In this document: positions 1-9,143 of the stretch, piece after piece
Position numbering within the stretch: the stretch's first letter is position 1
Layout: every line of letters begins with the position of its first letter
Source: Rhodovulum sp. P5
GTDB taxonomy: Bacteria; Pseudomonadota; Alphaproteobacteria; Rhodobacterales; Rhodobacteraceae
Assembly: GCF_002079305.1 (NCBI RefSeq)
Contig: NZ_CP015039.1
Location: 124,001 to 188,000 of the forward strand
Direction: 5' to 3'
Length of the DNA stretch: 64,000 nt
Notes under the pieces: model-generated
What the model was told of the DNA's origin: nothing
Seen by the model: the letters and a program-made list of their open reading frames with translations, nothing else
Databases searched by the model: none
Program-made: the position numbers and the translations under genes

Positions 1-509
1 GCTTTGCCGAGGCCGCGCGGACGCTGAACCTCGACCCCGGTCGGCTGGCGCAGCAGTTCGGGGTCGATCCCGCCGCGGTCTTCCGGCGTCTGGCCAGCCT
101 GCCGGAGCGGGAAACCGGTGGGCCCGTGGGCCTTGTCATCTGCGACGGGTCGGGCACGCTGACCTTTCGCAAGCCGGTCGATGGGTTTTCACTGCCGCGC
201 TTCGGTTCTGCCTGTCCGCTATGGCCGCTTTACCAGGCGCTGTCGCGGCCGATGACCCCGCTTAGAACCGTGGTGGAACTCGGGGGGCCGGTTCCGGCGC
301 GCTTCTTGACCTATGCGCTTTGCCAGCCGGCCCTGTCAGCAGGGTTCGACGGCCCTCAGGTTCTTGAGGCGGCGATGCTGATCCTGCCGGAGACCACGGT
401 CGACATGCCAAGGGAAACACCGCAGGCCGTGGGCTCCTCCTGCCGGATTTGTCCGCGGCACGATTGTGTCGCGCGGCGTGAACCGTCGATCCTGTCCAAC
501 GGGTTTTGA
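1..509 (+). CDS. XRE-family short-chain fatty acyl regulator (ScfR/RamB type), C-terminal part
   Basis: The 5' end lies outside the window; the reading frame is open from base 3 to the stop at 507-509, giving about 168 C-terminal residues. The visible part matches the C-terminal domain (DUF2083 type) of XRE-family short-chain fatty acyl-CoA regulators, which control acetate/propionate and glyoxylate-type metabolism. The diagnostic feature is the Cys-rich end, with SCRICPRHDC followed by RREPS, as in RamB-like proteins; these Cys/His residues could bind metal, but this is inference. The N-terminal helix-turn-helix is not visible. The neighbouring transporter-linked kinase fits a role in sensing small carboxylates. 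Confidence 0.8.
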   Translation, partial: FAEAARTLNLDPGRLAQQFGVDPAAVFRRLASLPERETGGPVGLVICDGSGTLTFRKPVDGFSLPRFGSACPLWPLYQALSRPMTPLRTVVELGGPVPARFLTYALCQPALSAGFDGPQVLEAAMLILPETTVDMPRETPQAVGSSCRICPRHDCVARREPSILSNGF

Positions 510-579
510 CAGCGATGGTAATTGAGGGGATATTCGTGCGACAAGCAGGGCGAATGCCCGCGTGGGAGGGGTACTGAGT

Positions 580-948
580 ATGGGCAAGCAGGTCCTTTTG
601 ATCGAGGATGAGCCCAATATCATCGAGGCGATCCGCTTCATCCTTCAAAGGGAAGGATGGGCCGTGGACACGCATTCCGACGGCAAGACCGCGTTCAGCC
701 GCGTGAACGAGACGCGGCCTGATATCGTGATCCTCGACGTGATGCTGCCGGGCCGGTCCGGCTTTGACATCCTGCGGGATATCCGCGCCGATCACAGCCT
801 TGCCGGACTGCCGGTGCTGATGCTGACCGCCAAGGGCCAGGTGAAGGACCGCGAGATGGCCGAACGGATCGGGGCCAGCCGCTTCATGGCCAAGCCCTTC
901 TCCAATACCGAGGTTCTGGCATCGGTCCGTGAACTGACGGAGTCCTGA
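580..948 (+). CDS. Single-domain response regulator (CheY-like receiver)
   Basis: This 122-residue protein is a bare receiver domain with no output domain. It has the acidic pocket (IEDEP, E9/D10/E11 region), the phosphoacceptor D53 in VILDVMLPG, the switch Thr in MLTAKGQ and the conserved Lys near FMAKPF. I chose the ATG at 580 because GGGAGGGG lies about 8 bases upstream; an in-frame GTG at 562 is the longer alternative. The transporter-fused histidine kinase 265 bases downstream is the obvious phosphodonor. With no DNA-binding domain it must act by protein contact or phosphotransfer, so it is not a CrbR-like transcription factor. Confidence 0.85.
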   Translation: MGKQVLLIEDEPNIIEAIRFILQREGWAVDTHSDGKTAFSRVNETRPDIVILDVMLPGRSGFDILRDIRADHSLAGLPVLMLTAKGQVKDREMAERIGASRFMAKPFSNTEVLASVRELTES

Positions 949-952
949 ACCG

Positions 953-1216
953 ATGGGCCGGCCGCCGATGTTCCTTGCCCGTCAGGGATACCGGCGGCGG
1001 CGTCTGGCGGATGTGTCGCGGCTGTTGCCGATCCTTGGGTTGGCGCTCTTCCTGTTCCCAGTGCTCGATGCCGAGGATGGGCTGACGGCGGCGATGCTGC
1101 TTTATCTTTTCGCGGCATGGTTCGGGCTGATCGTGATCTCGCTTTTCGTGGCACGCAGGCTATGCGCCGATGGCGAACGCTGTGATGACCCGGACGGGAC
1201 GGAGGGGCAGGGATGA
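953..1216 (+). CDS. Small membrane protein between receiver and sensor kinase
   Basis: This 87-residue protein starts 4 bases after the receiver stop, and its own stop overlaps the start of the kinase gene (ATGA, 1213-1216), so translation of the three genes is probably coupled. It has a basic N-terminus followed by two hydrophobic segments (about residues 23-38 and 46-66) and a short acidic tail. I recognise no family; similar small proteins precede solute-symporter genes, as DUF4212 proteins precede ActP-type symporters, but I cannot claim homology. A role as an accessory subunit of the transporter domain of the kinase is inference. Confidence 0.65.
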   Translation: MGRPPMFLARQGYRRRRLADVSRLLPILGLALFLFPVLDAEDGLTAAMLLYLFAAWFGLIVISLFVARRLCADGERCDDPDGTEGQG

Positions 1217-3903
1217 TCCCCTTCGACCTGCTGGTCGCGATCTGCCTGATGTATGTCGTGTTCCTGTTCGGGGTGGCCTTCGTGGCCGAACGCCGGGCGG
1301 GCCGTGGGCGCGGGGGCTGGCTGCGCTCGCCCCTGGTCTATACCCTGTCGCTGTCGGTCTATTGCACGGCGTGGACGTTTTACGGCGCGGTGGGGTATGC
1401 GGCGCGGTCGGGGCTGGAATTCGTCGCGATCTATCTGGGGCCGACGCTGATCCTGATCGGCTGGTGGTGGACGCTGCGAAAGCTGGTGCGGATCGGCAAG
1501 ACCCAGCGGATCACCTCGGTCGCCGATCTGATCTCGTCGCGCTATGGCAAGTCCAACGCGTTGGGGGTGATCGTCACGTTGATCGCGGTGATCGGCACGA
1601 CGCCCTATATCGCGCTTCAGCTGCAGTCGGTCACGCTGTCCTTCGCCGTCTTCGCACCCAAGGGCACGACACCGTGGGAGATTTCCGACCTCAATTCCAC
1701 GGCGCTGTCGGTTGCGGCGGGGCTGGCCGTCTTTACGGTCCTGTTCGGCACCCGCAATCTGGATGCGAACGAACGCCACCACGGCGTCGTCACCGCCATC
1801 GCGGTGGAGGCGGTGGTAAAGCTGGTGGCACTTCTGGCCGTGGGCGTCTTCGTCGTCTGGGGCATTGCGGGCGGGCCGGGGCCGATGCTTGACCGGATCG
1901 ATGCCTCCCCCCTGTCGGGCATGCCGATTGCGCCGGGGCGCTGGATGGGCATGACCTTCCTTGCCGCGGCCGCGATCTTCACCCTGCCGCGCATGTTTCA
2001 GGTGATGGTGGTGGAGAACGCCGATGAAAGCCACCTTGCCACGGCCTCCTGGGCCTTTCCCGCCTACCTGTTCCTGATGAGCCTGTTCGTCGTGCCCATC
2101 GCCGTGGTGGGTTTGGCCGAGATGCCCGCCGGCGCCAATCCCGACCTCTTCGTTCTGACCCTGCCATTGGCGCAGGGGCGCGACGGGCTGGCGACGCTGG
2201 CTTTCCTTGGGGGGTTTTCGTCCGCGACATCGATGGTGATCGTGGCCGCCATCGCCCTGTCGACCATGGTGTCGAACCACATGGTGATGCCGCTCTTCCT
2301 GAAGATGACGCAGACCGGGGCCACGATGTCGGGGGATGTGCGCACGCTGGTTCTGCGGGCGCGGCGGATCTCCATCGGTGCGGTGCTGTTTCTGGGCTAT
2401 CTCTATTTCCGGCTGACCGGCGGGTCAGAGGCGCTGGCCGCGATCGGACTGATCTCTTTCGCCGGTGTGGCGCAGGTGCTGCCGGCGCTTCTGGGGGGCA
2501 TCCTCTGGCGCGGGGCGACCCGCAGCGGGGCCTTTGCCGGTCTGGTCGTGGGCTTTGTCGTCTGGGCCTATACTCTGTTCCTGCCAAGCTTTGGCGACGG
2601 CGCGGTGATGAGCGCCCGCCTGTTGTCCGAGGGCCCGTGGGGCATCGGCTGGCTGCGGCCGCAGGTGCTGTTCGGAATGGATGGTCTGGATCCGCTGGTC
2701 CATGCGGTCGTCTTTTCCATGGCGGCCAATGTGGTGGCCTTTCTGGGCGTGTCGCTGACCACGTTCCCCAGCCCGATGGAACGGCTTCAGGCGGCGCAAT
2801 TCGTCAACGTGTTCGATCATTCCTCGGCCGGGCAGGGGTGGAGCACGGGCCGGGCCGAGGCCGAAGACCTGCTGTTGATGACCCAGCGGATCCTTGGGCC
2901 GGAGGATGCGCAAGGGCTGTTCCAGCGCGCCGCGGCCGAGCAGGGCAAGCAGGGCTACCTGCCCGACATCACCCCGGAATTCCTGCAGGGGCTGGAGCGG
3001 GAACTGGCCGGGTCCGTCGGTGCGGCGACGGCCCATGCCATGGTCGGGCAGATCGTCGGGCGGTCCTCGGTCTCGGTCGAGGATCTGATGGCGGTTGCCG
3101 ACGAGACCGCGCAGATGATGGAATATTCCAGCCAGCTTGAGGCCAAGTCCGAGGAACTGGCCCGCACCGCGCGGCAATTGCGCGAGGCCAACGAGAAACT
3201 GACAGAACTCAGCGTCCAGAAAGACGCGTTCCTCAGCCAGATCAGCCACGAATTGCGCACGCCCATGACCTCGATCCGGGCGTTTTCCGAGATCCTGATG
3301 GAAGGCGACGCCCTGTCGACAGAGGATCTGCGCAAGTATTCCCGCATCATCCACGAGGAAAGCCTGCGCCTGACCCGTCTTCTGGACGATCTGCTGGACC
3401 TGTCGGTTCTGGAAAATGGCGAAGTCTCGCTGCACATGCAGGCGGTCAGCCTTGAGGATCTGCTGGAACGCGCCGTCGCCACGACCGGGCGTCGCACCGG
3501 GCAGGGTGGTCTTGTGATCCATCGCGACCCGATGGCGGAAAAGGTCACGGTCTGGACCGATGGCGACCGGCTGAGCCAGGTGTTCATCAACCTGATTGCC
3601 AACGCGTCCAAATACTGCGATGCCGAGGCGCCGGAGCTGACCATCCGGGTGCATCAGCGGGACGGATGGGTGACGGTCGATTTCATCGACAACGGCACCG
3701 GCATCCCCGAACGCAGCCAGACCATCATTTTCGAAAAGTTCGCGCGGCTGTCCGATCCGCGGTCGGCAGGCGGGGCGGGGCTGGGTCTTGCGATCTGTCG
3801 GGAGATCATGGCCCGTCTGGACGGCTCGATCATCTATCTGCCGGGGCAAGGCGGGGCGGCCTTCCGGGTCACGCTGCCGATCGGCACGGCCAAGGCGGCC
3901 TGA
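1213..3903 (+). CDS. Sodium/solute symporter-fused sensor histidine kinase (CbrA/CrbS-like)
   Basis: This 896-residue protein joins an SLC5/PutP-like transporter domain to a histidine kinase. Residues about 1-510 hold some 12-13 hydrophobic helices. Residues about 545-570 resemble the STAC linker (QRILGPEDAQGLF). A coiled segment precedes the HisKA domain with His679 in SHELRTP, and the ATPase domain shows the N box (NLIANASKYC), the G1 box (DNGTGIPE) and the G2 box (GGAGLGLAI). There is no attached receiver; the lone receiver upstream is the likely partner. The family includes CbrA and CrbS, which sense histidine/carbon status and acetate. The ligand here is unknown, but the adjacent ScfR-type regulator suggests a short-chain acid. 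About 80 bases separate it from the next gene. Confidence 0.9.
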   Translation: MIPFDLLVAICLMYVVFLFGVAFVAERRAGRGRGGWLRSPLVYTLSLSVYCTAWTFYGAVGYAARSGLEFVAIYLGPTLILIGWWWTLRKLVRIGKTQRITSVADLISSRYGKSNALGVIVTLIAVIGTTPYIALQLQSVTLSFAVFAPKGTTPWEISDLNSTALSVAAGLAVFTVLFGTRNLDANERHHGVVTAIAVEAVVKLVALLAVGVFVVWGIAGGPGPMLDRIDASPLSGMPIAPGRWMGMTFLAAAAIFTLPRMFQVMVVENADESHLATASWAFPAYLFLMSLFVVPIAVVGLAEMPAGANPDLFVLTLPLAQGRDGLATLAFLGGFSSATSMVIVAAIALSTMVSNHMVMPLFLKMTQTGATMSGDVRTLVLRARRISIGAVLFLGYLYFRLTGGSEALAAIGLISFAGVAQVLPALLGGILWRGATRSGAFAGLVVGFVVWAYTLFLPSFGDGAVMSARLLSEGPWGIGWLRPQVLFGMDGLDPLVHAVVFSMAANVVAFLGVSLTTFPSPMERLQAAQFVNVFDHSSAGQGWSTGRAEAEDLLLMTQRILGPEDAQGLFQRAAAEQGKQGYLPDITPEFLQGLERELAGSVGAATAHAMVGQIVGRSSVSVEDLMAVADETAQMMEYSSQLEAKSEELARTARQLREANEKLTELSVQKDAFLSQISHELRTPMTSIRAFSEILMEGDALSTEDLRKYSRIIHEESLRLTRLLDDLLDLSVLENGEVSLHMQAVSLEDLLERAVATTGRRTGQGGLVIHRDPMAEKVTVWTDGDRLSQVFINLIANASKYCDAEAPELTIRVHQRDGWVTVDFIDNGTGIPERSQTIIFEKFARLSDPRSAGGAGLGLAICREIMARLDGSIIYLPGQGGAAFRVTLPIGTAKAA

Positions 3904-3985
3904 GCCGCGGAAGGCAAGATACCGGAAACCAATTCTAAAGGGCTTCGTGCAAGACATGACCCAAAGGACGTGACCCGGGGTCGAC

Positions 3986-5128
3986 ATGGGCAACGAAGCA
4001 CACAGCGCGATTCTCAGAAGAATACTTGAGGCCGCGGCGGCGGAAGACTCCGCAGGCAAGGGCCGCAAGTCGCGCGGTGGCCATGGCAAGCCGGAGGTCT
4101 CCATCCTCCGGCTGGAAGCCGCGCGCATGGCGCGCGAGGCTTTCGGCATCACCGCGATCATCGACTCCCTTGAGGTGTTGAACCCGACGCTTGAGGAGCT
4201 GGAGGCAGAGGTCAGCGAAGAGGGCGGTCTGCCGGTTCTGCTGAACGGCCCGGACGGGCGTATGGGCCTTGCCGTCTATACGCCGGAACTGGCCTTGGCG
4301 CTGCTGGAATGGCGCCTTCTGGCCTTTCTTGGCAGCGAAGAGCCATCGCACCGCCCCCTGACGGCGACGGATGGCGCCGTGCTTGCCGATTTTCTTGATC
4401 CGCTGCTTGCGCGGTTCGGCACCGCGCTGGAGGAGGAGACCGGGGCGGAGTGGCCCTGCGGCTATTCCCAGGGCACCCGGATCGACGATCCCCGCCACGT
4501 GCAGCTGACCCTTGCCGATGTGCCCTATCGCGGCTTCCGCGTGGGCCTGAAGCTTGGGCCGGGCACGCGCGGCGGCAAGTTCTTCCTCGCCCTGCCCGAG
4601 ATCGTCAAGAAAGATGCGCTTGCCGGTGACGGGCATGCCCATGCGGTCAAGTGGTCGGATTCGCTCAAGACCGGCGTACTGGGGGCGGAACTGACGATTC
4701 AGGGCGTCCTGATGCGCACCCGCGTGAATGCGGCCACCGTTTCGCGCTGGAAGGTGGGCGACACCGTCGCGCTGCCCGCCGATGCGTTGAGCAGTATCAA
4801 GCTGGAAGGACCGGGCGGTGTATTCGTCGCCGAGGGCCGGCTTGGCCAGATGAAGGGCGACCGCGCGGTGAAGATCGACGGCGCCGGCGGTGACGATGGC
4901 GACGATGCGGGGATGATGCAACTGCCCGCGGCCGCCGCGGCGGAACCGATGGACATGGCCCTGCCAGAGCCCGATTTCGGATCGGATTTCCCGGCGCTGG
5001 ACGATGGCGAGGGGTTGGAGTTGGACACCGGGATGGACCTGCCGATGGACGGGTTCCCGGCGATGGACGGCGATGGCGAAGACTTCGACTTTGCCGCGAT
5101 GGCCCCGCTGGACGATCAGGCCAGCTGA
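3986..5128 (+). CDS. FliM/FliN-family flagellar motor C-terminal (SpoA) domain protein
   Basis: This 380-residue protein has a SpoA/surface-presentation domain at about residues 230-297 (start VLGAELTIQG, then VNAATVSRWKVGDTV), which in FliM and FliN forms the flagellar C-ring. The region before it (about 40-210) resembles the middle domain of FliM weakly. The last 80 residues are a Met/Asp/Pro-rich acidic tail of low complexity. No other flagellar structural gene is in the window, so this is a detached motor or motor-like gene; only a chemoreceptor lies next to it, convergent. It could be a motor switch component or a paralogue with a different role. Confidence 0.75.
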   Translation: MGNEAHSAILRRILEAAAAEDSAGKGRKSRGGHGKPEVSILRLEAARMAREAFGITAIIDSLEVLNPTLEELEAEVSEEGGLPVLLNGPDGRMGLAVYTPELALALLEWRLLAFLGSEEPSHRPLTATDGAVLADFLDPLLARFGTALEEETGAEWPCGYSQGTRIDDPRHVQLTLADVPYRGFRVGLKLGPGTRGGKFFLALPEIVKKDALAGDGHAHAVKWSDSLKTGVLGAELTIQGVLMRTRVNAATVSRWKVGDTVALPADALSSIKLEGPGGVFVAEGRLGQMKGDRAVKIDGAGGDDGDDAGMMQLPAAAAAEPMDMALPEPDFGSDFPALDDGEGLELDTGMDLPMDGFPAMDGDGEDFDFAAMAPLDDQAS

Positions 5129-5204
5129 CACAGCGAAATCTCGAAACAGGGACAGCCGTCAAGGGATCGGGTGCGACCGCGCTTGCCCATGTCGGACCAA
5201 AAGA

Positions 5205-5226
5205 AAAGGGCGCCACGGCGCCCTTT
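5205..5226 (-). terminator. Intrinsic terminator of the chemoreceptor gene
   Basis: A perfect 10-base inverted repeat (AAAGGGCGCC / GGCGCCCTTT, 2 bases apart) lies just past the stop of the minus-strand chemoreceptor gene. Read on the minus strand it is followed by a T-rich tail (TTTTCTTTT, partly shared with the stem); on the plus strand no T-tract follows. Confidence 0.75.
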
Positions 5227-5255
5227 CCCATTCAAGAAACATGGCCCCGGTCCTG

Positions 5256-7331
5256 TCAGGCTGCGGCGGTGCCCCGATAGGCGCCAGCGCCTGTCGGGCC
5301 GGAGGTGTGGAAGTGCCGCACAAGCTCTTGCAGGGTCTGGCCCTCGCTGGCCAGCGTGTCGCTGGCGGTGGTGGTTTCCGCGAACATTGCGGCGTTTTGC
5401 TGCGTGACCTGATCCAGTTGGCCGACGGCGGTGTTGATCTCATCGAGCCCCACCGACTGTTCCCCGGCAAGAACCGCGATCCGGCTGACCTGAGACGTGG
5501 CTTCCTCGACCGCGGTCAGGATACCGTCAAGCGCATCGCCGGTTCGCCCGACAAGGCCCACGCCCTGCTTGACCTTGTCGCCCGAGGCCGAAATCAGGCT
5601 TCCGATTTCCCGCGCGGCCTCTGCCGTGCGTTGGGCCAGTGCCCGCACTTCCGAGGCGACAACGCCGAAACCGCTGCCTGCACCACCGGCGCGCGCGGCC
5701 TCCACCCCTGCGTTAAGCGCCAAAAGGTTGGTCTGGAACGCGATGTCGTCGATCACATGAATGATGCGGGAAATCTGTTCGGCGGAGTCGTCGATATCGT
5801 TCATCGCCCGCACGGTTTCCCGGACGATGTCGGTGCCGGATTTCGCGCGGGCGATCGCGTCCTTGCCGATCCGGTCGGCCTCCCGCGCGCCCTCGGCCGT
5901 TGTCGAGACGGAAGAGGTGAGATCCTGCAGCGCCGCGGCGGTTTCCTCCAGCGTGGCCGCCGCGTTCTCGGTGCGCCGAGACAGGTCATGGGCCGCGCCG
6001 TTGATGCCGCCGACATTGACGGCGATGGTGGCGGCCGCCTCGGTGATGTCGGTGATCAGTTGCGACAGGCTGCGGACCGTTTCGTTATAGTCGTCGCGCA
6101 GACCGTTATAGCCCTCGCCCAGATCCTCGTCGATATGTCCTGCCAGATCGCCCGCGGACAGCCGGCGCAGGCCGGAGGCCAGTATCTCGACCACATGCTC
6201 CTGCCGCTCGTGCTGGGCCTCGGCCTGTTCCCTCATGCGCTTGGCCTCGGCCAGGCTGTCGCGGAACATGACCATGCCGTTCTGCAAATCGCCCAACTCG
6301 CCCTTTCCGCGCAGCTTGCGCGAGAACCGCACATCAAGGTTGCCGTCGGTCAGCAGTTTCATCTTGTCGACAAGGTCCATCAGCGCGCTGGTGATCTGCG
6401 ACCCGAAGAAGAAGGCAAGGCCCAACCCCACCACAAGCGCAACCAGACCCGCGCCCAGCGCCATCATGCGCATCTGCCCGGCAATGGCCAGGTAGGCCGT
6501 CTTGGGCACCATGACGTGCAAAAGCCCCGTGATCTGCCCCGAGAAATCGGTGATCGGGAACGCCGCGGCGGCCATGCTGACATCGCCGATCTTGCGTTCG
6601 TAAGGGGACAACCCGGCATCGGCTGCCGCCATCGCTTCGCGGCTGGTCAGCAGCGGTTCGGCCTCGATATTGGCGACCGCGCGTTGAACCTCGGCGTCAT
6701 CTTCGCTGAAGCCGGTGATCGCCCGGTCGGGCAGGACGTAGAACTCGATCCGCGTGTCGGTATCGCCGACAAGCGTCTTGAAAAACGCCTCGTCGACCTT
6801 CAGGCCGATTTCAACGGTACCGACATGGGTGCCGTCATAGGCAATCGGGCTGAGGCCCCGGATGCCCAGCCCCGCCCGCCCGCGTTCCAGCCCGGCCAGC
6901 GGCTTCTTTTCGCGGTTGGCCTGAACGACGGTGTGGCGAAAGCCGGACAGGTCATCCCCGAACTTGGACGGCTTGTGCACCCGGAACAGCGAATGCGCGT
7001 TGGGTTCGTGAAACTGGAACTGCGCGATCCCGTAGGTCGCTTTCATGTTGGCAAAGCCCGGCACGAACAGCTCTGCCAGCCGGTCGCGGTTGCCGGTGGC
7101 CGTCGCCTCCTGCACATCCGGTTCAGAGGCGATCAGCGCGGCCATGGTGACCGCGCTGTGAATGCGATCCTTGAGCGCGGTCTCGAAGCGCAGGTTGAAA
7201 TCCTGAAGTTCCTTTTGCGTGCCCCGGTCGATCAGGTTCTGCATCCCGATCAGCATCGGCGTCAGGACAAGAAGCGCGGACACCAGCACGCCGCCAGCGA
7301 TTGCAAGAACGATTTTCGTGCGGATAGACAT
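5256..7331 (-). CDS. Methyl-accepting chemotaxis protein with double-Cache sensor domain
   Basis: This 691-residue membrane receptor has a first membrane helix at about residues 7-29, a periplasmic sensor at 30-288, a second helix at about 289-310, a HAMP region and a cytoplasmic signalling domain. The sensor resembles the dCache_3 type ([14 protein letters not shown] near 115-128). The signalling tip reads [20 protein letters not shown], a close match to the MCP hairpin consensus, where an Ala usually stands at the Gly before VEAAR. No methyltransferase gene is nearby. It sits 107 bases downstream of sqdC on the same strand and is probably transcribed separately. The ligand cannot be told from the sequence. 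Confidence 0.95.
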   Translation of the reverse strand: MSIRTKIVLAIAGGVLVSALLVLTPMLIGMQNLIDRGTQKELQDFNLRFETALKDRIHSAVTMAALIASEPDVQEATATGNRDRLAELFVPGFANMKATYGIAQFQFHEPNAHSLFRVHKPSKFGDDLSGFRHTVVQANREKKPLAGLERGRAGLGIRGLSPIAYDGTHVGTVEIGLKVDEAFFKTLVGDTDTRIEFYVLPDRAITGFSEDDAEVQRAVANIEAEPLLTSREAMAAADAGLSPYERKIGDVSMAAAAFPITDFSGQITGLLHVMVPKTAYLAIAGQMRMMALGAGLVALVVGLGLAFFFGSQITSALMDLVDKMKLLTDGNLDVRFSRKLRGKGELGDLQNGMVMFRDSLAEAKRMREQAEAQHERQEHVVEILASGLRRLSAGDLAGHIDEDLGEGYNGLRDDYNETVRSLSQLITDITEAAATIAVNVGGINGAAHDLSRRTENAAATLEETAAALQDLTSSVSTTAEGAREADRIGKDAIARAKSGTDIVRETVRAMNDIDDSAEQISRIIHVIDDIAFQTNLLALNAGVEAARAGGAGSGFGVVASEVRALAQRTAEAAREIGSLISASGDKVKQGVGLVGRTGDALDGILTAVEEATSQVSRIAVLAGEQSVGLDEINTAVGQLDQVTQQNAAMFAETTTASDTLASEGQTLQELVRHFHTSGPTGAGAYRGTAAA

Positions 7332-7437
7332 GGGCTGTCTCCGGTCAAAGGCTTTTCGGCGGATGATCGGTCCATGTCGTTACGGGATTCTTATGGAAAA
7401 ACGGGAAATCGTTCCGCTTTTCTGTAAATGGCGGGGG

Positions 7438-8307
7438 TCAGCGCAGGGCGGGCAGACTGGCGCGCAGGGCGTCCATGCCGCCGGGCTGCCAGCCGAGGGC
7501 GCGCATCCGGTCGGTGCGCATCGCGCTGACAGGGGCATTGCTTCGGGGCGGTGGCGGTGTCGGCAGCCCCTCGGCCCGGGCCAGCAGCGTCAGCAGGTCG
7601 TGGCGGTCGAGCAGGATATCGGACAGGTTGAACACCTGCCCGGTCACACAGTCGGGCCGGGCGCTGCGGATCAACCGCGCGGCATCGGCCAGATCGGCCC
7701 CGTGCACCTCGGTCGCGCGACGTGGCTCAACGGGCCGGCCGGCCCGGAAATCGTCGAAGAGGTCGGCCCATTTGTGCCTTTGGCCCGGTCCCGGCGGACC
7801 ATAGACGCCCGTGGCGCGCAGGCTGGCGGTCACGAAATCCGTGGTGGCGAGGGCGGCCAGCGCCTGCTCTGCTTGCCATTTGACCTGCCCGTACAGCGTG
7901 TCGGGCCGCGGTTCCATCTCTTCGGACATCGGCGTGCCGGGGGGATAGGTGCCATAGACGGCGCGGCTGGACAGAAACAGCAGATGCGTAACGCCCGCTG
8001 CCTTGGCGGCCTCGAACAGCGCGAGCGAGCCGTCCAGATTGGCGCGCGTGAACCCCGCGGGGTCATCGCCCTCTCCGCCGCGATAGCGCCCCGGCAAATG
8101 GGCAAAGGCACAGTGGATCACCGCGTCATGGCCGGAAAGATCGGGCCGGTCGCCAAGCGCATAGGGGCGGTGGGCGACGGGGGCGGAGAAGAAGCCGGGC
8201 GCGGGCGGTGTCCGGCCAAGAACCGTGACATCCTCCCCCCGCGACAGCGCCTCTTCCACGAAGAACCGGCCGACAAGGCCGGTTGCACCGGTGATGGCAA
8301 GGCTCAT
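7438..8307 (-). CDS. sqdC: NAD-dependent epimerase/reductase, sulfolipid biosynthesis
   Basis: This 289-residue short-chain dehydrogenase/epimerase-type protein has an N-terminal Rossmann motif (GATGLVG, residues 7-13), a Ser-rich catalytic strand (LFLSSRAVYG) and the Tyr139-Lys143 pair in YGQVK. It is the third gene of an operon in the order sqdB-sqdD-sqdC, as described in Rhodobacter sphaeroides, and its start overlaps the end of sqdD by 4 bases. Its exact reaction is unsettled in that family; loss of sqdC in R. sphaeroides alters sulfoquinovosyl lipid formation. The assignment rests mainly on gene order and fold. Confidence 0.8.
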   Translation of the reverse strand: MSLAITGATGLVGRFFVEEALSRGEDVTVLGRTPPAPGFFSAPVAHRPYALGDRPDLSGHDAVIHCAFAHLPGRYRGGEGDDPAGFTRANLDGSLALFEAAKAAGVTHLLFLSSRAVYGTYPPGTPMSEEMEPRPDTLYGQVKWQAEQALAALATTDFVTASLRATGVYGPPGPGQRHKWADLFDDFRAGRPVEPRRATEVHGADLADAARLIRSARPDCVTGQVFNLSDILLDRHDLLTLLARAEGLPTPPPPRSNAPVSAMRTDRMRALGWQPGGMDALRASLPALR

Positions 8308-9143
8308 GCGGCGGCGGGCTGGGGCAGGGCGGCAAGGTCGGGGATGCCCTCGCCACTTTCATAGGCACGCCACAGGTCGATCAGCGGCCGCAGCCGGTCG
8401 GCCTTGGCGTGATCCTGCCACGGTTTCTCATACTGGAAATGCAGGACCCGGATGTCGGACCACGACCACAGATCCGGCATGTTGAACCAGGCATATTGCA
8501 GCATGTTGTAGAACACCGGCAGCCCGTGCCAGTCGGGGAAAAAGTCCTGCAAGAAGGTCTGGTCCGTCCGCCGCCAGAACGCGCCCGGGGCGTCAAGCCG
8601 TTCCAGCATCGCGTCGAACGTGCCGCGGTTGGGGCGCGCGGTGAAGACACCGGAATTCATCCGGTGGAAATCGGCGAGCCCTTCATAGACATTCGGCGCG
8701 GCGCAGAATTCGGGATAGGCGAACAGCCGGTCGATGTTCTGCAGAACCAGCGTATCGGCGTCGAGGAACACGACCCGGTCATAGTCCAACTGCCAAAGGC
8801 GCAGCTTGCAGAAGTTGTCGAGCGGGGTGTGAAAGGCCGGTTTCTCGCCCTTGGTGAACGGGGCAAGGCCGTGCAGCCGGTCGCGCGCATGCGCCTGATT
8901 GAACGCGTCTGACGTTGGCAGAAGATCGGTTTCGACCAGACGCGCCCCCAGATCGGCCAGCGGGGCAAGCGCCTCGCCCGGGACGCCGCCGGTATGCAGG
9001 ACGCACAGATCAGCCGCCGTTTCGGTCAAACGCAGCGACCGCAACAGCGCCTTGGCCCCCAACGCGAAATCCGCGTTGGTGACCAGGGTAACGTAGGCCT
9101 CCGGTACACCCGGAGGCCCTGATGGGGTCAGTCCTGTGCTCAC
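8304..9143 (-). CDS. sqdD: Glycogenin-like (GT8) glycosyltransferase, sulfolipid biosynthesis
   Basis: This 279-residue glycosyltransferase of family 8 carries the nucleotide-sugar/metal motif D128-A-D130 in VVFLDADTLVLQ and the downstream NSGVF segment of glycogenin-like enzymes. In R. sphaeroides SqdD is the proposed transferase that passes sulfoquinovose from UDP-sulfoquinovose to the lipid acceptor. It overlaps both neighbours by 4 bases, showing tight translational coupling. A perfect 9-base inverted repeat (9096-9104 with 9110-9118) lies in codons about 9-16, a strong hairpin close to the start that could tune expression. Confidence 0.88.
   Translation of the reverse strand: MSTGLTPSGPPGVPEAYVTLVTNADFALGAKALLRSLRLTETAADLCVLHTGGVPGEALAPLADLGARLVETDLLPTSDAFNQAHARDRLHGLAPFTKGEKPAFHTPLDNFCKLRLWQLDYDRVVFLDADTLVLQNIDRLFAYPEFCAAPNVYEGLADFHRMNSGVFTARPNRGTFDAMLERLDAPGAFWRRTDQTFLQDFFPDWHGLPVFYNMLQYAWFNMPDLWSWSDIRVLHFQYEKPWQDHAKADRLRPLIDLWRAYESGEGIPDLAALPQPAAA

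Noticed and set aside
5004..7427. An 807-codon open frame on the plus strand.
   Set aside because: It is antisense to the chemoreceptor gene, whose protein shows clear family motifs; long antisense frames are common in GC-rich DNA.
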